Shown one piece after another: positions 8,718 through 16,307 of a stretch of 64,000 nucleotides of DNA. The position numbers were made by a program, and so were the translations under genes. Numbering within the stretch: the first letter of the stretch is position 1; every line of letters starts with the position of its first letter. The notes beneath the pieces are model-generated. The model saw nothing but the letters and a program-made list of their open reading frames with translations. It had not been told where the DNA came from and made no database searches. The stretch spans positions 1-64,000 of the forward strand of contig NZ_SOBH01000005.1 in assembly GCF_004365635.1 (NCBI RefSeq). The letters are read 5' to 3'. The stretch is from Litoreibacter halocynthiae (lineage in GTDB: Bacteria; Pseudomonadota; Alphaproteobacteria; Rhodobacterales; Rhodobacteraceae).

Positions 8718-8742
8718 GTCCGATAAGGCAAACTTATTGGAC
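8718..8742. promoter_or_regulatory. Inverted repeat next to the integrase, possible recombination core
   Basis: GTCCGATAAG (8718-8727) and CTTATTGGAC (8733-8742) are inverted with one mismatch around a five-base centre. Arms near 10 bases with a short centre resemble tyrosine recombinase core sites, although 6-8 bases is the more usual spacing. It could equally be an operator for the divergent genes. Confidence 0.4.
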
Positions 8743-8820
8743 ATGAAAACATACGACGAGGTGGGGCGGTTGAAGCGCTATTATCTGGATATAAGCGCCC
8801 TAATGAAATAGTGTCACGGC

Positions 8821-9711
8821 ATGACCTATCAGCCAGCCATACACCCTGACGACTTGATAAATGTACCCAAACTCCCCGCTTGGGTCACCTCTGCGCGCGC
8901 TAAAACCCTTGAAGATGTGGCCTTTTTGTCAGGAGCGGCCCTAAACCACCTGCATCTTGTGCTCGCTCATGACGCGACGCCCCAGACCTTGCTTAGAGCG
9001 CATCTGGCGTTGCGCGCCGCGGAGGCCTGTTTGACGCATCAAGGACGCCCAGAGAGGGCAGGGGATCTGCGCGATGCGGCCGCATTCCTGCAACCGGGCG
9101 ACAGTGCCGGTCCAGCTGGTGAGGTCTATTTATCGTGGCGGCGTGCCACGCTGCGGCCGATTTCGGTCAAGGCGTTGCACCGGGCGCTGCCGGAGCTGGA
9201 GGCGGAGCAAATCGCGATCTGGCTTGATGCGGGGCAGGGCGCGCCGGTGATGCGCGCATCCGCGGTTCTGCAAGCCGTGCTTGAGGAGCGGCCGCGGGAT
9301 ATCGTGGCTGCGTTGGTGCTGGCGGATGCAGCTTTGGCACAGGCCCTCGGCTGGGAGTTTATTCTGCCGCTACTGGCGCTCGGTCTGAAACGGGGTGACC
9401 TGCGAAAGACCGGTGCAGAGCTGCGATCGTCCTGTCATCGGGCCGTCGTGGTGTGTGCCGCTGAGACGACACGTCAAGCCTCAGTCTTGAGCCGAGGGAC
9501 AGCCCGATTGCTGGCCGTTGCTCCAAAGCTGCGGGCCAAAGGGGCCGATGAGGCCTTGCAGCATTTTTTGACTGAAGAGGCTGTTGCGCCGACGAGTTTG
9601 ATCTCCCTTGGGTCAAAAAGGGCGTCGCGGCGGTTCTGTGACCGGCTCGTCGAGCTGGGTGTCGTGCGTGAATTGACCGGACGCGATACCTTCCGGCTTT
9701 ACGGGGTCTGA
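8821..9711 (+). CDS. DUF1403 family protein
   Basis: 296 residues. I recognise it as DUF1403, a soluble Ala/Leu-rich helical family of unknown function found mostly on alphaproteobacterial plasmids. There is no signal peptide and no catalytic motif that I can name. The C-terminal ~45 residues (SKRASRRFCDRLVELGVVRELTGRD) look like a winged-helix end, so DNA binding is conceivable. It starts 79 bases past the inverted repeat and is followed after three bases by scpB, which indicates an operon. Confidence 0.85.
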   Translation: MTYQPAIHPDDLINVPKLPAWVTSARAKTLEDVAFLSGAALNHLHLVLAHDATPQTLLRAHLALRAAEACLTHQGRPERAGDLRDAAAFLQPGDSAGPAGEVYLSWRRATLRPISVKALHRALPELEAEQIAIWLDAGQGAPVMRASAVLQAVLEERPRDIVAALVLADAALAQALGWEFILPLLALGLKRGDLRKTGAELRSSCHRAVVVCAAETTRQASVLSRGTARLLAVAPKLRAKGADEALQHFLTEEAVAPTSLISLGSKRASRRFCDRLVELGVVRELTGRDTFRLYGV

Positions 9712-9714
9712 GGG

Positions 9715-10314
9715 ATGGCCAAGCGTCACGCCGATACGGAACTGGATCGAGATCTGGAAGACCTTCCCGCTGAATTGCGGTGGCGGGAGTGGATGCGCCG
9801 GATTGAAGCCGTTCTCTTCGCCAGCGCGTCGCCTGTGCCGCGCGAAGACCTCGTGCGTGTGGTGGGGCAGGGGGCCTCGGTCGATCTGCTTATCGAAGAC
9901 CTGATGGCCGATCTTGAGGGACGGTCGTTTGAAGTCGCAAAGGTCGCTGGTGGCTGGATCATGCGAACGCGGCCAAGCTATGCTCAAGCGATCCGAGCGG
10001 CTGCGGATAGTGGAGGCCAAGACCTCGATCTGCGCGAGTTCGATGTCGCGGTGCTGGCGGCGATTGCTTATCACCAGCCGATGACGCGGGATGGGTTGAA
10101 GGATATGTTCGGCAAGGAGATCAGCCGGGATTTGATCGGGCGCCTGAATGCTCAGGGCCTGATTGGAACCGGTCCGCGATCGCCCCGGCGCGGCGCACCT
10201 TACACATATGTGACGACGGATAGGTTCCTTCTCGCCTTCGATCTGACGTCTCTGCAAGACCTGCCGGATCGAGAGCAACTTGAGGATGCAGGGCTTGGAT
10301 CAGCCGAATCTTGA
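9715..10314 (+). CDS. scpB: Plasmid-encoded ScpB-like segregation protein
   Basis: 199 residues with the two winged-helix regions of ScpB. The first runs from about residue 24 (RRIEAVLFASASPVPREDL); the second includes DVAVLAAIAYHQPMTR, where chromosomal ScpB has LAxIAYxQPxTR. ScpB normally joins ScpA and the SMC condensin. No scpA or smc gene lies nearby, so this copy would have to use host partners or act alone with DUF1403, whose stop is three bases upstream. Confidence 0.88.
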   Translation: MAKRHADTELDRDLEDLPAELRWREWMRRIEAVLFASASPVPREDLVRVVGQGASVDLLIEDLMADLEGRSFEVAKVAGGWIMRTRPSYAQAIRAAADSGGQDLDLREFDVAVLAAIAYHQPMTRDGLKDMFGKEISRDLIGRLNAQGLIGTGPRSPRRGAPYTYVTTDRFLLAFDLTSLQDLPDREQLEDAGLGSAES

Positions 10315-10339
10315 CAATCTTTGCCATAAATCTTAGATC
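10311..10339 (+). promoter_or_regulatory. Predicted parDE promoter
   Basis: TTGACA (10311-10316), 17-base spacer, TAGATC (10334-10339). It overlaps the scpB stop codon. Transcription would begin at or near the parD ATG at 10346, giving a leader of almost no length. Confidence 0.55.
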
Positions 10340-10345
10340 TTGCCC

Positions 10346-10579
10346 ATGGCGACAATGAACGTATCCCTTCCTGGCCCAATGAAATCCTGGGCCGAACACC
10401 GCACGCGAGGCGGTCGGTACAGCAACGTGAGCGACTATGTTCGAGATCTCATTCGCAAAGATCAGGAACGACATGTCGCCATTGAAGAACTGCAGGGCTT
10501 GATCACTGAAGGACTACAAAGTGGCCCGGCCCGCACCTTCGATATGTCGGCATTTATCGCAGGCAAAGTGTCGAAGTGA
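10346..10579 (+). CDS. parD: ParD-family antitoxin
   Basis: 77 residues from the ATG at 10346; a TTG two codons upstream is less likely. The N-terminus MATMNVSLP followed by GRYSNVSDYVRDLIRKDQ is the ribbon-helix-helix fold of ParD antitoxins, which bind DNA and neutralise ParE. Its stop overlaps the toxin GTG start (GTGA), which is the usual coupling in this family. The pair likely stabilises the plasmid. Confidence 0.92.
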   Translation: MATMNVSLPGPMKSWAEHRTRGGRYSNVSDYVRDLIRKDQERHVAIEELQGLITEGLQSGPARTFDMSAFIAGKVSK

Positions 10580-10875
10580 CATACGGTGTTGTGCTGAGGC
10601 CGTCAGCCGAAGCAGATTTGGGCGACATCTGGGACTACACGGTTGGGGCTTGGTCGGAGAAGCAGGCAGAAGTCTATCTCACCGGTTTGGGACAGATTTT
10701 TGACCGACTTGCCCAGTTTCCGGAAATGGCGCGCCTTCGGATGGAGTTCACCCCGCCGGTGCGCATCCTACCTTATCAAAGCCACCTCATTGTCTATCTG
10801 GCAGAAGGTGACCTTATAGACGTGATCCGCGTCCTCCACAGTCGCGCAAACTGGACCACGTTGCTCGCGGAGTAA
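10576..10875 (+). CDS. parE: ParE/RelE-superfamily toxin
   Basis: 99 residues starting at GTG 10576, overlapping parD by four bases. The pattern LRPSAEADLGDIWDYT, then RILPYQSHLIVYL and a C-terminal IRVLHSRANW, is typical of ParE toxins, which poison DNA gyrase. Length and all conserved blocks look intact. Confidence 0.92.
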   Translation: MTYGVVLRPSAEADLGDIWDYTVGAWSEKQAEVYLTGLGQIFDRLAQFPEMARLRMEFTPPVRILPYQSHLIVYLAEGDLIDVIRVLHSRANWTTLLAE

Positions 10876-10975
10876 GGCTAGAACACTTTCGCAGCGAAGC
10901 GCACCAAGGGCGAAGAATTGCGATCATTCGCTGCAGTGGTTGGTAAGCGGCTTCGATAGAAATTCAACAATTCGT

Positions 10976-11005
10976 AAAAAAGCCCGCCTTCGTGAAAGGC
11001 GGGTT
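10976..11005 (-). terminator. Rho-independent terminator of the H-NS-like gene
   Basis: On the minus strand the stem CCCGCCTTT/AAGGCGGG with a short loop is followed by a run of seven T (positions 10982 down to 10976). It lies about 30 bases past the stop of the H-NS-family gene. Confidence 0.85.
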
Positions 11006-11035
11006 TCGAGGTCTCATTTGCTTGTAAGTCGAACG

Positions 11036-11374
11036 CTAGATCTTGAACTCGTCCAAAGAACGCCCGCTGGCAATCGCATCTTTCAGCCATTTGGGTCTTG
11101 CACCAAGGCCGACCCATGTGAGCGTCTTATCATCGGGATGACGATGCGTGACTTTAGCTGGCGCGCGCTTTTTGCGAGTTGGCTTTGCGGCCTTGCCTGC
11201 GCCACCACCCGTTAGCTCATCCAAAGAGAAGCCGAGTGATTTGGCTTTCGCCTGAATCGCGGCCAACGCTTTGTTCCGCTCTCCCTTATCGTGACGCTCA
11301 ATTGCTTTCGCAACGCGAGCGTTCAGCGCCTTTAGTTCTGTGAGTGAGAGACCCTTGAGATCAATTTTTGCCAT
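11036..11374 (-). CDS. H-NS-family nucleoid protein
   Basis: 112 residues. The N-terminal half is a coiled coil (LSLTELKALNARVAKAIERH). A basic linker (KPTRKKRAPAK) leads to the C-terminal DNA-binding domain with the TWVGLGARPKWL motif, the alphaproteobacterial counterpart of the H-NS TWTGxGRxP motif. Such proteins silence AT-rich foreign DNA. Being next to a large acquired island, it may moderate island expression; this is inference. Confidence 0.9.
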   Translation of the reverse strand: MAKIDLKGLSLTELKALNARVAKAIERHDKGERNKALAAIQAKAKSLGFSLDELTGGGAGKAAKPTRKKRAPAKVTHRHPDDKTLTWVGLGARPKWLKDAIASGRSLDEFKI

Positions 11375-11409
11375 TTTGTATAAGCTCCCCAGCTTTTAAG
11401 TGCTCTTGA

Positions 11410-11437
11410 GCTATATCGGATTGGCTTGATTTAACAA
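11410..11437 (-). promoter_or_regulatory. Predicted promoter of the H-NS-like gene
   Basis: On the minus strand TTGTTA (11437-11432) and TATAGC (11415-11410) are 16 bases apart, ending 36 bases before the ATG at 11374. Confidence 0.45.
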
Positions 11438-11450
11438 GGAGGGCGAATTT

Positions 11451-11781
11451 TGTTGAAAAACTCCTGTTGATTTGAGGTGCTGCCGCTGATTCAATTCTCC
11501 CAAGGATGTGGGGGATTTGAGTATGATTGGACCAAAGCAGGAAGCACAGGCAGCTTTGTTTTATGAGTTTTCTCTGGAAGATCACGTCCCGCAAGATCAC
11601 CTGCTGCGCTCGATTGATCGGTTCGTCGATTTGAGTGACATCCGCCAGTATTTGGCTGAGTTTTACAGCCATACAGGCCGTCCGTCGATTGATCCCGAAC
11701 TGCTGATCCGGATGTTGTTGGTTGGGTATTGCTTCGGTATCCGGTCTGAACGCCGGTTGTGCGAAGAGGTGCATTTGAACT
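11451..11781 (+). mobile_element. 5' fragment of an IS1182-type insertion sequence
   Basis: Holds a leader and the first ~86 codons of a DDE transposase. The fragment begins near TGTTGAAAAACTCC, which may be its terminal repeat. It is cut at 11781 by an IS6-family element, and the missing 3' part is not found on the far side of that element. Confidence 0.65.
11523..11781 (+). pseudogene. Truncated IS1182-family transposase
   Basis: From the ATG at 11523 it reads MIGPKQEAQAALFYEFSLED, then DIRQYLAEFYSHTGRPSIDP and RMLLVGYCFGIRSERRLCEE, the DUF772-type N-terminus of IS1182/IS5-like transposases. The frame runs into the inverted repeat of the IS6 element and stops at 11846. The catalytic DDE core is gone. 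The codons at the junction (WFCR) are shared between the expected transposase sequence and the IS6 end, so the cut point is uncertain by some bases. Confidence 0.8.
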
Positions 11782-12608
11782 GGTTCTGTCGCAAAGTTTT
11801 CGCGGTTGGTTGGACTGGCTCGTGCGTGGTAGGTTCGGGCTTTTGAGTTTGAAAGCGAGCGCCTAACCGTGACGATTGATTTCAAAGGGAGCCATTTCCC
11901 GAAGAGCGTGATCCTTTACGCTGTGTTTTTTTATGTCCGCTACGGTGTCTCGTATCGGGATCTTGAGGAGATCATGGCCGAACGCGGCGTTGAAATCGAT
12001 CATGCCACGCTGAACCACTGGGTGGTGAAATTCTCGCCACTGATCGCTGCAAATGCTCAGGCCAGAAAGAATCCGACAGCTGTCTCGTGGCGCATGGATG
12101 AGACTTACATCAAGGTTCGCGGAAAGTGGATGTATCTTTACCGGGCGGTCGACCGCGATGGCCAAACCCTCGATTTCATGCTGTCAGAACGCCGCGATAC
12201 CGCCGCCGCGCGAAGGTTCTTCAAGCGAGCCGTTGGCACCAACGGTGTCCCGGATCGGATTGCCATCGACAAGAGCGGTGCCAATTTAGCTGGTCTGCAA
12301 AGTCTAAACGTCATTCTCAAATTCACGGGAACTGGTCGGATCATCGGTATCGTTCAATCCAAATACCTCAATAATATCGTTGAGCAGGATCACCGTTTCA
12401 TCAAGCGGATCACACGGCCAATGCTCGGGTTCAAAGCATTCCATTCTGCGGCAGCAACGTTAGCTGGGATTGAAACTGCGCATATGATCCGCAAGGGCCA
12501 GCTTGCACAAACAGGTATCTCGGCATTCAAGCAGTTCGCGGCCCTCGCAGCATAAATGTGTCTAGAGAATACCGTTCTTCAACCCAGCGAGTACTTTGCG
12601 ACAGAACC
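11782..12608 (+). mobile_element. IS6-family insertion sequence, apparently intact
   Basis: 827 bp bounded by perfect 16-bp inverted repeats, GGTTCTGTCGCAAAGT at 11782-11797 and its reverse complement at 12593-12608. It carries one complete transposase. The 8-bp flanks (TTTGAACT and TTCACGAC) do not match, so there is no target-site duplication. This fits an IS6-mediated deletion or recombination between copies. Confidence 0.92.
11869..12555 (+). CDS. IS6-family transposase
   Basis: 228 residues, normal for IS6. The start is GTG at 11869. FKGSHFP near the N-terminus, the helix-turn-helix SYRDLEEIMAERGVEID, and DDE residues in MDETYIKV, IAIDKSGAN and NNIVEQDHRFIK are all present, so the enzyme should be active. 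IS6 enzymes move by replicative cointegration and often collect resistance genes next to them. Confidence 0.93.
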   Translation: MTIDFKGSHFPKSVILYAVFFYVRYGVSYRDLEEIMAERGVEIDHATLNHWVVKFSPLIAANAQARKNPTAVSWRMDETYIKVRGKWMYLYRAVDRDGQTLDFMLSERRDTAAARRFFKRAVGTNGVPDRIAIDKSGANLAGLQSLNVILKFTGTGRIIGIVQSKYLNNIVEQDHRFIKRITRPMLGFKAFHSAAATLAGIETAHMIRKGQLAQTGISAFKQFAALAA

Positions 12609-12727
12609 TTCACGACTACCGTTACGTGATTTCCATTTCGTTTCATCAAGTAAATAATACCGGTACTGAGAAGCTCGAACCGTCCACCCTGCAAATCGGA
12701 TCTGAGTCCAAAGTCTCGTAAGTGCCG

Positions 12728-14053
12728 TTAATGAGCGTCATCGTCTTGAAGGGCGGTCCAACGTGACAGATATATCCGCTCATAAACGAAGACACCCGTA
12801 ACGGCGATGGCTGCGTAAAGCACGATCATGGGATCAGACCCCAATTTCATAATGGTGAATGCCACCAAGACAATCGCGTCAAATCCTAGTGCACATAGCA
12901 ATATCAGCCCGTTTGCACCGATTTCCGTGCGTAGATGCCTAAACACTCCCCAATGGACTAGCATGTCCATAATCAGGTAAAAAAACGCGCCAAGGGAAGC
13001 GATACGACTCAGGTCGAAAAAGACAGCCAGTATTGATGCAAGGACCACAGTGTAAACCAGCGTATGGCTGAGAATTGGGCCTGACATGCCAAAATGGCTG
13101 TGAGGGATCATCTTCATGTCGGTCAGCATTGCCAGCATACGCGACACGGCAAAGACGCTTGCCAAAACACCTGATGCCGTCGCGACGGCTGCAAGCACGA
13201 CCGTGAAATAGAATCCCGCCTGACCAAAAGCAGGTTCTGCCGCTTCGGCAAGCGAATAGTCCTTGGCTTCAACAATCTCATCGATCGTCAGATTAGAGCC
13301 GACCGCCAAAGCGACCAACAGGTAGATCACAACGCAGATCGCGATCGAAATCATAATGGTCCGCCCAACATTCCGGTGTGGATCCGTGATTTCGCCGCCG
13401 CTGTTTGTGATTGTGGTAAAGCCCTTAAACGCGAGGATTGAAAGAGCCACGGAAGCAACAAAGCCCGTTTTACTGAATCCGCTGACATTGCCGCTGGCGT
13501 CTGGAAAACTGAACCCGCCGGACCAAAGTGCCACGATGCCGAATAAAGCGATGCCGCCGATCTTTATGACGGCCATAATGATCGACAGGATGCCAACGGA
13601 CTTGTTGCCTGACAGGTTCACAAGAAATGCAAACAGGATTACTCCTACCGCTAGGATCGGGACTAATGGTCCCCCTGCAATGTCGAACGGACGCAAGACA
13701 TATGTCGCAAATGTTCGCGCAACGAGACTTTCAGCGATTACCATCGAGAGCGCCATTAAAAGTGAGGCAGCGGCTGCAATCGCTCCTGGCCCATATGCCT
13801 TTTGCAGAATCATCGCGATCCCGCCTGAGGATGGCCACGTGTTGGACATCTTGATGTAGCTGTAGGCACTAAACGACGTGATGATCGCACCTAATACGAA
13901 AGACAAAGCAAAGTAGGGACCCGCTAGCTGAGCGATCTGCCCGGTCAGCGCAAAAATACCCGCCCCGATCATTACCCCTGTGCCCATGCCCACAGCACCG
14001 CTGAGGCTAATCGAGCCCTTATTGGAATCCTCATCGCCATGGGAGTGTGTCAT
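12728..14053 (-). CDS. APC-superfamily amino acid/polyamine permease
   Basis: 441 residues with about twelve hydrophobic segments. The N-terminal GAVGMGTGVMIGAGIFALTG is the helix 1 signature of the APC superfamily (unwound GxGIFA region). The substrate cannot be read from sequence. Its ATG overlaps the stop of the upstream AarF-like gene (ATGA at 14050-14053), so they are coupled. A fragment of a second related permease start lies at 16207-16292. Confidence 0.9.
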   Translation of the reverse strand: MTHSHGDEDSNKGSISLSGAVGMGTGVMIGAGIFALTGQIAQLAGPYFALSFVLGAIITSFSAYSYIKMSNTWPSSGGIAMILQKAYGPGAIAAAASLLMALSMVIAESLVARTFATYVLRPFDIAGGPLVPILAVGVILFAFLVNLSGNKSVGILSIIMAVIKIGGIALFGIVALWSGGFSFPDASGNVSGFSKTGFVASVALSILAFKGFTTITNSGGEITDPHRNVGRTIMISIAICVVIYLLVALAVGSNLTIDEIVEAKDYSLAEAAEPAFGQAGFYFTVVLAAVATASGVLASVFAVSRMLAMLTDMKMIPHSHFGMSGPILSHTLVYTVVLASILAVFFDLSRIASLGAFFYLIMDMLVHWGVFRHLRTEIGANGLILLCALGFDAIVLVAFTIMKLGSDPMIVLYAAIAVTGVFVYERIYLSRWTALQDDDAH

Positions 14054-16161
14054 GTTTTGGCCCTTCTATTGATTTGCTGATGTGGTCGGGATGAACCCAT
14101 ATTCCAACGGAAATCACAGTGGTCATCGCCCATTGCGATGGTGCCTGTCCTCTCCAGTTTACCGCCCCATTTTTGCGCCAGTGGGTAGTCCAATGCGCAC
14201 CAAGTCTGCACACATAGGTCGCTGGCATCATGTTCCTTAAAGAACGATGCAACTGGGCACTTCGTGCAGTCGAAACCTACAATTTTCGGGTCGGTGTCGA
14301 CATCTCTCCAGCCATACGCAGGCTCACCAAACGGGAACTTTCGGAAGACGCCAGTCGCGATACGCATCTGTTTAGTTGGGTCTACGGTCAGTGTCTTGGC
14401 CAGCATAAGTGGCAGGACTGACATGGGCTCGTAGATCGACCAACCAATTTGATATACGATGCTTTGCGCTTCATCGGCGCTCTGACCCTGTGCAACCAGA
14501 CTTTCGTAAATCGCCAGCGTGATCGCGGCGAGATGCGTTGTGATCATCGCACCTGTTGTTTCCGACACGGGTAAATTGGGTTCCAATTTATCGTACCGGC
14601 ACCATGTTGCTTCCAACACACTTGAAACGTTTAAAGCGGGCTTGGTGGACTGTAGAATTGGCAGCGCATAATGCTCCACCAAGTCGCGTAGCATAGCTCG
14701 CCCCCCGTCAACTTTTGTGAGACCGACTTGCAGTGCAAGGTCATTTGCCAGCGCCTTGGTCGTGGACCAAACCCAGTCCTCATCCATAGCGGTTTGCGGT
14801 GGCAGTTCGCCAAGTAGCAGAAGTTCGGGCAAAATCTGTGACGCGCGTTTGGCCAATCTGTTGGGGGAGGCCACACGCGCTTCAAATTCCTGAGCGATAT
14901 ATGGCCGCGATATTTGTTCAAACCGTGCATCGGGTGCCAGTTCGAACAATAAGGCTTCCGCCGTCGTCAGCGCCTTTGCGTGCAGCATCAAACTCGCAGG
15001 AAATACAAACCCAGCTTGATACCCAGCCTGCATCATCTCAAAATAAACCTTTGCAAGGCTCGTTTCGCGCAAGGGAGAGGTATAAAATTCCTCTGCCAGC
15101 TTAGCAAACTGGCTGTAGAACGCCGCTTCGTCTGCATCCGGAAGTGCATCTGTTTGAGCGCGAAAATGATGAAAGGCGCGGCGCGTCTGTCCTTGAACAA
15201 CGGCCATCCAGTACAGGACGAAGCGGTCTTGCTGGCGTGGCTCCAATTGGCCGTACATACCAAAATCAAGCAGTGTCAGTCGCCCATCAGAATGAAACAC
15301 GATGTTGCCAGGGTGCAGGTCTGCATGGAACAAGCCATCGGACACGAACATCTTCAGCAGCATATTGACCAGACTGCTCACCAAGATGTCTTTCTTTTCA
15401 TCGGTCAATATCTCAGCAGCTTCGCCAAGACGCAGCCCTTCAACCCAATCGATCGTCAAAACGCGCCGTGTGGTCAGTTTTGGGTAGGTGTTGGGGATTA
15501 CGACAGTATCATGGCCGGCAAAATTCAGCCGAAACCTTTCTATCGTTCGGGCTTCGGCGGCAAAATCCAACTCGTTCAGAGTGTATCGGCGGAACTCAGC
15601 GAAAAAGGCTGACAAGTTTGATCGACGCAGCTTGTGGGGTGCAATCCTAGCCAAAATCGTAATGCCCAAGCTTAGCGCCGCCATATCCCGTGAGATCAAA
15701 GCATCCATATCAGATCGTTGAACCTTGACCGCGACCACGGAGCCGTTCCTCAAAGTGGCCCGGTGCACTTGTGCGAGCGACGCTGATGCGACTGGGTCGC
15801 ACTCGAATGTCTCAAAGTGATCAGCTAGTTTGCCACCAAGTTCGCTTTTGATGGTTGCCCTGATGACGTCCAGTGGAACCATTGGAGCCCGTTCTTGCAG
15901 TCGTTTCAGCGCAGCTACGTATTCTTCAGGCAAGACATCGGGTCGAGTGCTGAGAACTTGGCCCAGTTTGACGAATGTAGGGCCGAGTTCGATTAGGGCC
16001 TCAACAAACCGAGACGGGTCGGCTCGGCCGCGGGACTGCAATCTGTATTGACGCAATGCTCGCACTTCACGGCGCAAGGTCCACAAAATCATGCTCAACC
16101 GCCGAATGTTCGAAAACAGGGTCAAGTGCCCGCCCCACAATGTGGGGTGAAGCAATGGCAA
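14050..16161 (-). CDS. AarF/UbiB kinase-like protein fused to an ATC-hydrolase-like domain
   Basis: Up to 703 residues. Residues ~50-430 are an ABC1/UbiB atypical kinase: KxGQ motif in FVKLGQVLSTRPD, Ala-rich loop in SASLAQVHRA, Lys in VAVKVQ, HADLHPGN catalytic loop and LLDFG. The last ~230 residues look like the L-2-amino-thiazoline-4-carboxylate hydrolase family (CTKCPVASFF, CVQTWCALDYPLA). UbiB proteins support ubiquinone or lipid handling in membranes. The start is unsure: the frame opens with TTG at 16161, other TTG codons follow, and the first ATG is at 16092. The gene is directly upstream of the permease. Confidence 0.82.
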   Translation of the reverse strand: MPLLHPTLWGGHLTLFSNIRRLSMILWTLRREVRALRQYRLQSRGRADPSRFVEALIELGPTFVKLGQVLSTRPDVLPEEYVAALKRLQERAPMVPLDVIRATIKSELGGKLADHFETFECDPVASASLAQVHRATLRNGSVVAVKVQRSDMDALISRDMAALSLGITILARIAPHKLRRSNLSAFFAEFRRYTLNELDFAAEARTIERFRLNFAGHDTVVIPNTYPKLTTRRVLTIDWVEGLRLGEAAEILTDEKKDILVSSLVNMLLKMFVSDGLFHADLHPGNIVFHSDGRLTLLDFGMYGQLEPRQQDRFVLYWMAVVQGQTRRAFHHFRAQTDALPDADEAAFYSQFAKLAEEFYTSPLRETSLAKVYFEMMQAGYQAGFVFPASLMLHAKALTTAEALLFELAPDARFEQISRPYIAQEFEARVASPNRLAKRASQILPELLLLGELPPQTAMDEDWVWSTTKALANDLALQVGLTKVDGGRAMLRDLVEHYALPILQSTKPALNVSSVLEATWCRYDKLEPNLPVSETTGAMITTHLAAITLAIYESLVAQGQSADEAQSIVYQIGWSIYEPMSVLPLMLAKTLTVDPTKQMRIATGVFRKFPFGEPAYGWRDVDTDPKIVGFDCTKCPVASFFKEHDASDLCVQTWCALDYPLAQKWGGKLERTGTIAMGDDHCDFRWNMGSSRPHQQINRRAKT

Positions 16162-16206
16162 GCCCGCAGAAAATTCTGATTTTTTGATGCAAGGCTTCTT
16201 GTCCAG

Positions 16207-16292
16207 ATCATGACCCCCGTTCCCATGCCCACAGCGCCGCTGAGACTGATCGAGCCTTTGTTCATGTCTGCGTCGCAGAGGTCATGTCGCAT
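16207..16292 (-). pseudogene. 5' remnant of a second APC permease gene
   Basis: On the minus strand the frame from ATG 16292 reads MRHDLCDADMNKGSISLSGA and on to VGMGTGVMI, nearly identical from NKGS onward to the start of the intact permease at 14053. The match stops at about 16207. The DNA is clearly diverged, so this is a paralogue remnant and not a fresh duplication. It marks a deletion joint just upstream of the AarF-like gene. Confidence 0.8.
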
Positions 16293-16307
16293 AGGGTATC
16301 CCTCGCT

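Noticed and set aside
9613-10278. A 221-codon minus-strand frame opposite scpB
   Set aside because: Shadow of scpB; no recognisable domain.
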